Shown piece by piece: positions 60,411-64,000 of a DNA stretch of 64,000 nt. This DNA comes from Rugamonas violacea. Its GTDB lineage: Bacteria; Pseudomonadota; Gammaproteobacteria; Burkholderiales; Burkholderiaceae_D. Position 1 is the stretch's first letter. The number at the start of each line of letters is the position of its first letter. Both the position numbers and the translations under genes were made by a program. Under the pieces are notes generated by a model. It saw only the letters and a program-made list of their open reading frames with translations, did no database searches and was not told where the DNA came from. The DNA lies in contig NZ_JAEMNU010000071.1 of the NCBI RefSeq assembly GCF_016461825.1, forward strand, positions 92,380 to 156,379, written 5' to 3'.

Positions 60411-60570
60411 GTCAAGGGCACCTTGAAAAACCATCATTCCGCATCGGCGGACCGCCGCGCAGGCGGGAATCTATACCCCGCATGTCCATTGGCTCAGCAT
60501 GGGTTCCCGCGTACGCGGCGGTCCGCCGATGCGGAACAACAATTTGGTGGTTTTTCGAAGTGCCTTATAG
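60411..60570. repeat. MITE-like palindromic element, copy C
   Basis: A 160-bp copy, same orientation as copy B, with an extra CGGCGGACCGCCG inner palindrome and somewhat degraded ends (GTCAAGGGCAC, GTGCCTTATAG). It separates the biosynthetic operon from the pilus locus. A 190-bp AT-rich stretch with no gene follows, up to the pilin start at 60763. Confidence 0.85.
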
Positions 60571-60762
60571 AAAATTTCCCCATTTAAAATATTCTATTTA
60601 ATCAATTAATTAGAAAATGGAATTTTTTAGCATTGAAAACTCGAACAATAACCATAAGCTAATTTGATGTCAATTAAAGCAATCTCATCAAATACAAATA
60701 TCATCAGCTTGCTTCAACAATTTACTCCTTCATTATTATTTTTTAAACGAAAGGTATTAAGC

Positions 60763-61053
60763 ATGAAACTTACATCGGGGAAATTCAAACTTTCCAAACA
60801 AAAAGGCCAAGGCATGACCGAATACATCATCATCGTCGCCCTGATTGCGGTGGCCGCCATCGGCGTCTATCAGCTATTCGGCGCTACCGTACGCAATCAA
60901 ACCGCCGCCATCGCAATGGAAGTTTCCGGACAAGATGGCACAGCGGTCATTACCCAGGCAGGCAAGGCCGCAAGCAACGCCAAAACCGTTGCGGCGAAAG
61001 ACAAGGGCTTGGCTACTTATGGCGACCAAGTTACCGAAGGAAAGCAAAAATAA
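60763..61053 (+). CDS. Flp/Fap-type pilin (Tad pilus major subunit)
   Basis: A 96-residue prepilin: basic leader, G-Q-G/M-T-E-Y processing site (residues 15-21) with the Glu5 of type IVb pilins, then a hydrophobic helix and a short polar tail rich in Ala/Lys. GAAAGG precedes the ATG at 60763. It should be cut by TadV-type prepilin peptidase and assembled into a Tad pilus. The longer frame from 60664 is AT-rich leader sequence and non-coding. Confidence 0.85.
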   Translation: MKLTSGKFKLSKQKGQGMTEYIIIVALIAVAAIGVYQLFGATVRNQTAAIAMEVSGQDGTAVITQAGKAASNAKTVAAKDKGLATYGDQVTEGKQK

Positions 61054-61137
61054 TGCTTCCGGCTCCGCCAAAATCCATGCGGAGCCTTATTTCCACAATC
61101 AAATATACTTCTCCGGCATGCTTCCGAGCGACACATT

Positions 61138-62550
61138 ATGCATCGATTAAATTCATCAACTACCATGGTTGCGCGAATGCACCTTCAACAAGGTCAGGCA
61201 TTAATCTATGGAATATTTGTTCTGATGGGCGGGCTTGCCGCATTGATCTTTTTATTTAATACAGCCCAGTTAACCCGTGAAAAGACCAAGCTGGTCAATA
61301 CAGCGGACGCCGTCGCCTACAGCGCCGGCGTCATGCACGCACGGGCACTCAATTTCGACGCCTACACGAACCGCGCGCTGATGGCCAACGAAGTCATGAT
61401 CGCCCAGGCGGTCAGCCTCGCCTCCTGGTCCGCCCACGTCGTCGAACATAGCCAGAACGTCCCGCCGCTCGCCTGCTACACCTGGTATTCCGTACCTGTG
61501 GCGCTGGCCCTTGTCGACTACATCCCGCTGTGTTACCTGCTCAGCCTTCCCGGCGCGGCGGTGACCGCCGCCAGCGTCGACGCGGCCGTTCAAGTCGCGG
61601 CGCAATCGACCGTAGCCTTATCCGAAGTGGCAAAAACCATCTTGAAAACCGCTCAATTGAACATGGCCGCAGACTTCATTCCCGCCAGAAAATCAGTCAT
61701 GCGGCAGGTTGCGGACGCCAACTACAAGGACGACGGCGTCGTGCTGGTCGACACCATTCCTATCACCGACAACTTCGTCCTGTTCGACGGAAAGCCTTTT
61801 ATCAACGCCTATTCCGGCGTCGACCGGCAGCGCTTCAAGGACGCCGTGGTGAACGCCGCCAATCTCGACGGATTCGTCAAGCAGCGATCCTGGACCTCGG
61901 CCAACTTCTTTCCCTGCATCCTGGGGAACAAGGCGGCGTTCCGCCGGCGCGGCGGCACCGAGCTTATCGACTTTGACGAGTGGAAGGCGATGGACACCGC
62001 TTCGCTCCACCAATGGACCTGGCATTTCCACGGCATTTTTCGCCCGCCCAGCTGCGACGAAACCGAAATGCCTCTGGGGTACGGCACGCAGGCCGCCGCG
62101 CAAGGCAGTCCGGATGACTCATCGGCAAGCTACGCCAATTCACGCTCGGACAACCCGAACGCGAGCGCGCTCGCATCGAGCGCCGATTGGGGCTATAGCG
62201 GCTTGCCGACGTTTTACGACATCTCCACCGCGGCGCTCGGCTATTCCCCGCGCCCGGCCCCCGGTCTGAAGTTCGCCATTCGCCTCACCAGGGCCAAGGA
62301 GCAAACCCGGACCTCGGATGGCACGTCCACAGTGAAACCGAGCGGGCGGCTGGCCCTTATCGACGGCAAGCCGGCCGCCGGCGTGCTGGCCGCGGTCGCC
62401 ACCTCCGAAGTGTTCTTCCAGCGCCCCGTCGGCAGAAGCGACGGCAAGACGGAGTTGGCCAGTTTGTTCAATCCGTACTGGCAGGCGCATCTCGTTTCTA
62501 CCTCGGCCGCCGACATGGCTATCGCAATGACATTGGGAGGTCCACGATGA
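61138..62550 (+). CDS. TadG/TadE-like pilus assembly protein with von Willebrand-free pseudopilin start
   Basis: A 470-residue protein with an N-terminal pseudopilin-like segment (G-Q-A-L-I-Y-G-I-F-V-L, then a hydrophobic helix) and a long extracytoplasmic region (V-N-T-A-D-A-V-A-Y-S-A-G, typical of TadG-like proteins). The rest has no clear domain and no vWA motif. The exact start among ATGs at 61138, 61165 and 61177 is uncertain. Its stop overlaps the next start (ATGA). It is probably a minor pseudopilin of the Tad machine. Confidence 0.75.
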   Translation: MHRLNSSTTMVARMHLQQGQALIYGIFVLMGGLAALIFLFNTAQLTREKTKLVNTADAVAYSAGVMHARALNFDAYTNRALMANEVMIAQAVSLASWSAHVVEHSQNVPPLACYTWYSVPVALALVDYIPLCYLLSLPGAAVTAASVDAAVQVAAQSTVALSEVAKTILKTAQLNMAADFIPARKSVMRQVADANYKDDGVVLVDTIPITDNFVLFDGKPFINAYSGVDRQRFKDAVVNAANLDGFVKQRSWTSANFFPCILGNKAAFRRRGGTELIDFDEWKAMDTASLHQWTWHFHGIFRPPSCDETEMPLGYGTQAAAQGSPDDSSASYANSRSDNPNASALASSADWGYSGLPTFYDISTAALGYSPRPAPGLKFAIRLTRAKEQTRTSDGTSTVKPSGRLALIDGKPAAGVLAAVATSEVFFQRPVGRSDGKTELASLFNPYWQAHLVSTSAADMAIAMTLGGPR

Positions 62551-63497
62551 AAGCCTTTCTGACGATAATTCTGCCGCGACGTCGCATGAAACGCCCGTGC
62601 ATAGCCTTGCTGTGCTTGCCACTGCTGTGCCTGAGCTGGGGCCCCGCCGGCGCCGCGACACCGGCGGAACAAGAACTCTACACGGCGCCGATGCCGCACG
62701 CCTCCCTCGGTTCGGGCGGCAAGATGGCGACGGTCCACATGGTCGGCCTGCAAGGCTATGTCGAAGGCGCACAGGGCAATGCCGCCTGGTTGTTTGAAAT
62801 GCATGCCCAAGTTCAGGACTGCGTGAAGGATAAGCAATCGGCCGGCGTTCCCGCCCATCCGCCCACCGTCTGGCCGGAGCACGGCACGAGCACCCGAATC
62901 GACACCTATTCGTCCGTGAACCGGACCATCCAATACACCTCAGAATTGAGCTACGGCGTCAACCATATCGATTGCAGTCTGCTACCGACCCAGCGCAATA
63001 CCGCCAGCCTTTTCTCCAGCAAGGGAACTTGCCACATCGACTTGCGCGAAAAAACGGCGCATGGCGCATGCGACGCCAACGCGCAAGCGGATGCCCCTGC
63101 GCCGCTGCGCCGCCCGGCGCCCACCCAGGCGCAGATGCTGCAGATGGAAAGCCAGGCCAAGCACAACCCGGCGGTTGCCGCCATGCTGACCGCGATGCGG
63201 CAACACGGTTCGGGCGGGACCGGCGCGCACAAGGTCATCCTCGGCATCGACTGCGAGGTGTGGAAGAACCCGTTTGAGCCGGACGGAACGGTGTGCCTGT
63301 CGCTGGGCGGCACGTTTGTGGCGCAAGCCGCCACCGGCGAACTGACGCGGTCTAGCATGGCATTGGAGATGACGTCCCCTGTCGGCGAAAAAATGCATGC
63401 GACCGTGGCAAAGCTGGACACCCAGGTCAACGCGGCCGTGTTCGCTCCTTACTTGGCCGGCGGCTTCCGTATCGCCAATACCGGAGCGAAAAAATGA
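62547..63497 (+). CDS. Secreted protein of the Tad locus, unknown
   Basis: A 316-residue exported protein: basic leader then signal peptide (hydrophobic core near residues 18-32, ending A-G-A-A). No known domain; four Cys residues are spaced for disulfides (near 95, 150, 170 and 235). It is translationally coupled to the TadG-like gene before it and the TadE-like gene after it, so it belongs to the pilus operon, possibly as an adhesin or assembly factor. Confidence 0.7.
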   Translation: MKAFLTIILPRRRMKRPCIALLCLPLLCLSWGPAGAATPAEQELYTAPMPHASLGSGGKMATVHMVGLQGYVEGAQGNAAWLFEMHAQVQDCVKDKQSAGVPAHPPTVWPEHGTSTRIDTYSSVNRTIQYTSELSYGVNHIDCSLLPTQRNTASLFSSKGTCHIDLREKTAHGACDANAQADAPAPLRRPAPTQAQMLQMESQAKHNPAVAAMLTAMRQHGSGGTGAHKVILGIDCEVWKNPFEPDGTVCLSLGGTFVAQAATGELTRSSMALEMTSPVGEKMHATVAKLDTQVNAAVFAPYLAGGFRIANTGAKK

Positions 63498-64000
63498 ACT
63501 TCCACGAAACAACACGAAAAAGAACCCTCGGCGCTGCCGAAAAACCGCAGCGTGGCCAGGCCTTGACCGAATTCCTGACACTGGCCCTCGCGCTGGCGCC
63601 GCTCTATCTGCTGCTACCCGCCATCGCCAAATACCAGGACCTCGCCGGCAAGGTACAAATGGCCAGCCGCTACGTCGCCTTCGAAGCCATGACGCGCAAC
63701 GATGCCCAAAACACGTGGAAGGCACCGGGCGAACTGGCCGGCGAGGTAAGGCGCCGTTTCTTCAGCAACGCGGACGCCCCCATCAAGACGAACGATGTCG
63801 CCGGCAATTTTCTCGCCAACCAAAACCTGTTTTGGCGCGGCCCCGACGGCGCGTCGCTTATCAATGACTTTAACAATGACGTGTCGGTCAGCTTCGGGCT
63901 GGCGCAAGGACCGAACCAGGGCGACGGGTTTAACGCCGCCGATGACGGCAAGCCCTTCAATGGCGTCGCCGGCTCCGCGCTCGGCGTGAAAACCGCCGAG
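63494..64000 (+). CDS. TadE-like pilus protein, truncated by window end
   Basis: The first 169 codons of a gene that runs past the window edge with no stop. The start ATG overlaps the preceding stop (ATGA). It has a pseudopilin-type signal (R-G-Q-A-L-T-E-F-L-T) followed by a hydrophobic helix, the hallmark of TadE-family minor pseudopilins, then a polar extracytoplasmic region. Third member of the coupled Tad group. Confidence 0.75.
   Translation, partial: MNFHETTRKRTLGAAEKPQRGQALTEFLTLALALAPLYLLLPAIAKYQDLAGKVQMASRYVAFEAMTRNDAQNTWKAPGELAGEVRRRFFSNADAPIKTNDVAGNFLANQNLFWRGPDGASLINDFNNDVSVSFGLAQGPNQGDGFNAADDGKPFNGVAGSALGVKTAE

Noticed and set aside
21995..60570. The spaced repeats as a CRISPR array
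   Set aside because: Copies are about 20 kb apart, palindromic and 145-160 bp long; no spacers or cas genes are present.
1..64000. tRNA, rRNA, riboswitches or insertion-sequence transposases
   Set aside because: No cloverleaf, rRNA core or transposase motif was recognised; a tRNA or covariance-model scan would be needed to exclude small RNAs.

Overview
The window is 64 kb of very GC-rich DNA with strongly third-position-biased coding. Gene content points to a betaproteobacterium of the Oxalobacteraceae (Duganella/Massilia/Janthinobacterium type): an exosortase A with a PEP-CTERM substrate, Sel1 repeats, an OprC/NosA-type copper receptor, a Tad pilus and intergenic hairpin repeats. The taxonomic placement is inference; no rRNA or tRNA gene was seen.

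Layout. 0-7.4 kb (minus): Sel1-repeat protein, a zinc-type ABC importer (permease and binding protein, no ATPase gene in view) with an outer-membrane porin-like protein and a small Cys/His protein, a DEDDh exonuclease and an Hsp70-like chaperone. 7.6-14.3 kb (plus): LacI-type regulator, UvrD-like helicase, and a translationally coupled pair made of a DUF3142 protein and a 790-aa secreted unknown. 14.4-18.3 kb (minus): parvulin-type isomerase with a small partner, a zinc phospholipase C-like enzyme and a thioredoxin-like protein. 18.4-22 kb (plus): OmpR/histidine-kinase pair, DUF6130 protein and hemerythrin protein. 22-27.3 kb (minus): a run of small-molecule-handling genes (DUF1275, DoxX, amidohydrolase, XapX, isochorismatase-like, Tat-exported alpha/beta hydrolase). 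27.5-32.9 kb: a propeller-type sensor kinase, two LuxR-type response regulators and two small membrane proteins. 33-38 kb: TetR regulator with a clear operator, 2OG-Fe(II) oxygenase, copper TonB receptor, DUF2946 protein and Fur with its Fur box. 38.2-43.3 kb: a trypsin-like protein without the catalytic His, exosortase A plus a PEP-CTERM protein, and a 536-aa unknown. 43.6-45.5 kb: nitroreductase and AraC regulator, divergent.

The most unusual region is 45.6-60.3 kb: thirteen minus-strand genes in near-continuous overlap (trpC, Gfo/Idh oxidoreductase, two DegT/DnrJ-type aminotransferases, TIM-barrel isomerase, M20 peptidase, malate/lactate-type dehydrogenase, a second Gfo/Idh enzyme with an extra C-terminal domain, a B3/4-domain::TrpB fusion, trpA, trpF, a decayed nucleotide-sugar dehydrogenase fragment, trpD), preceded by an EamA/DMT exporter. 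It carries every step from anthranilate to tryptophan but no trpE/trpG, joined to an aminosugar/aminocyclitol-like enzyme set. I read it as a dedicated biosynthetic cluster for a tryptophan- or indole-derived, amino-sugar-like small molecule that lacks the usual PKS/NRPS markers. The product is unknown.

60.7-64 kb (plus) is the start of a Tad-type pilus locus that runs off the window. Two families of dispersed repeats are scattered between genes: three copies of a 145-160 bp MITE-like palindromic element containing dRS3-like motifs, and two copies of a GGGTC-GACCC hairpin.
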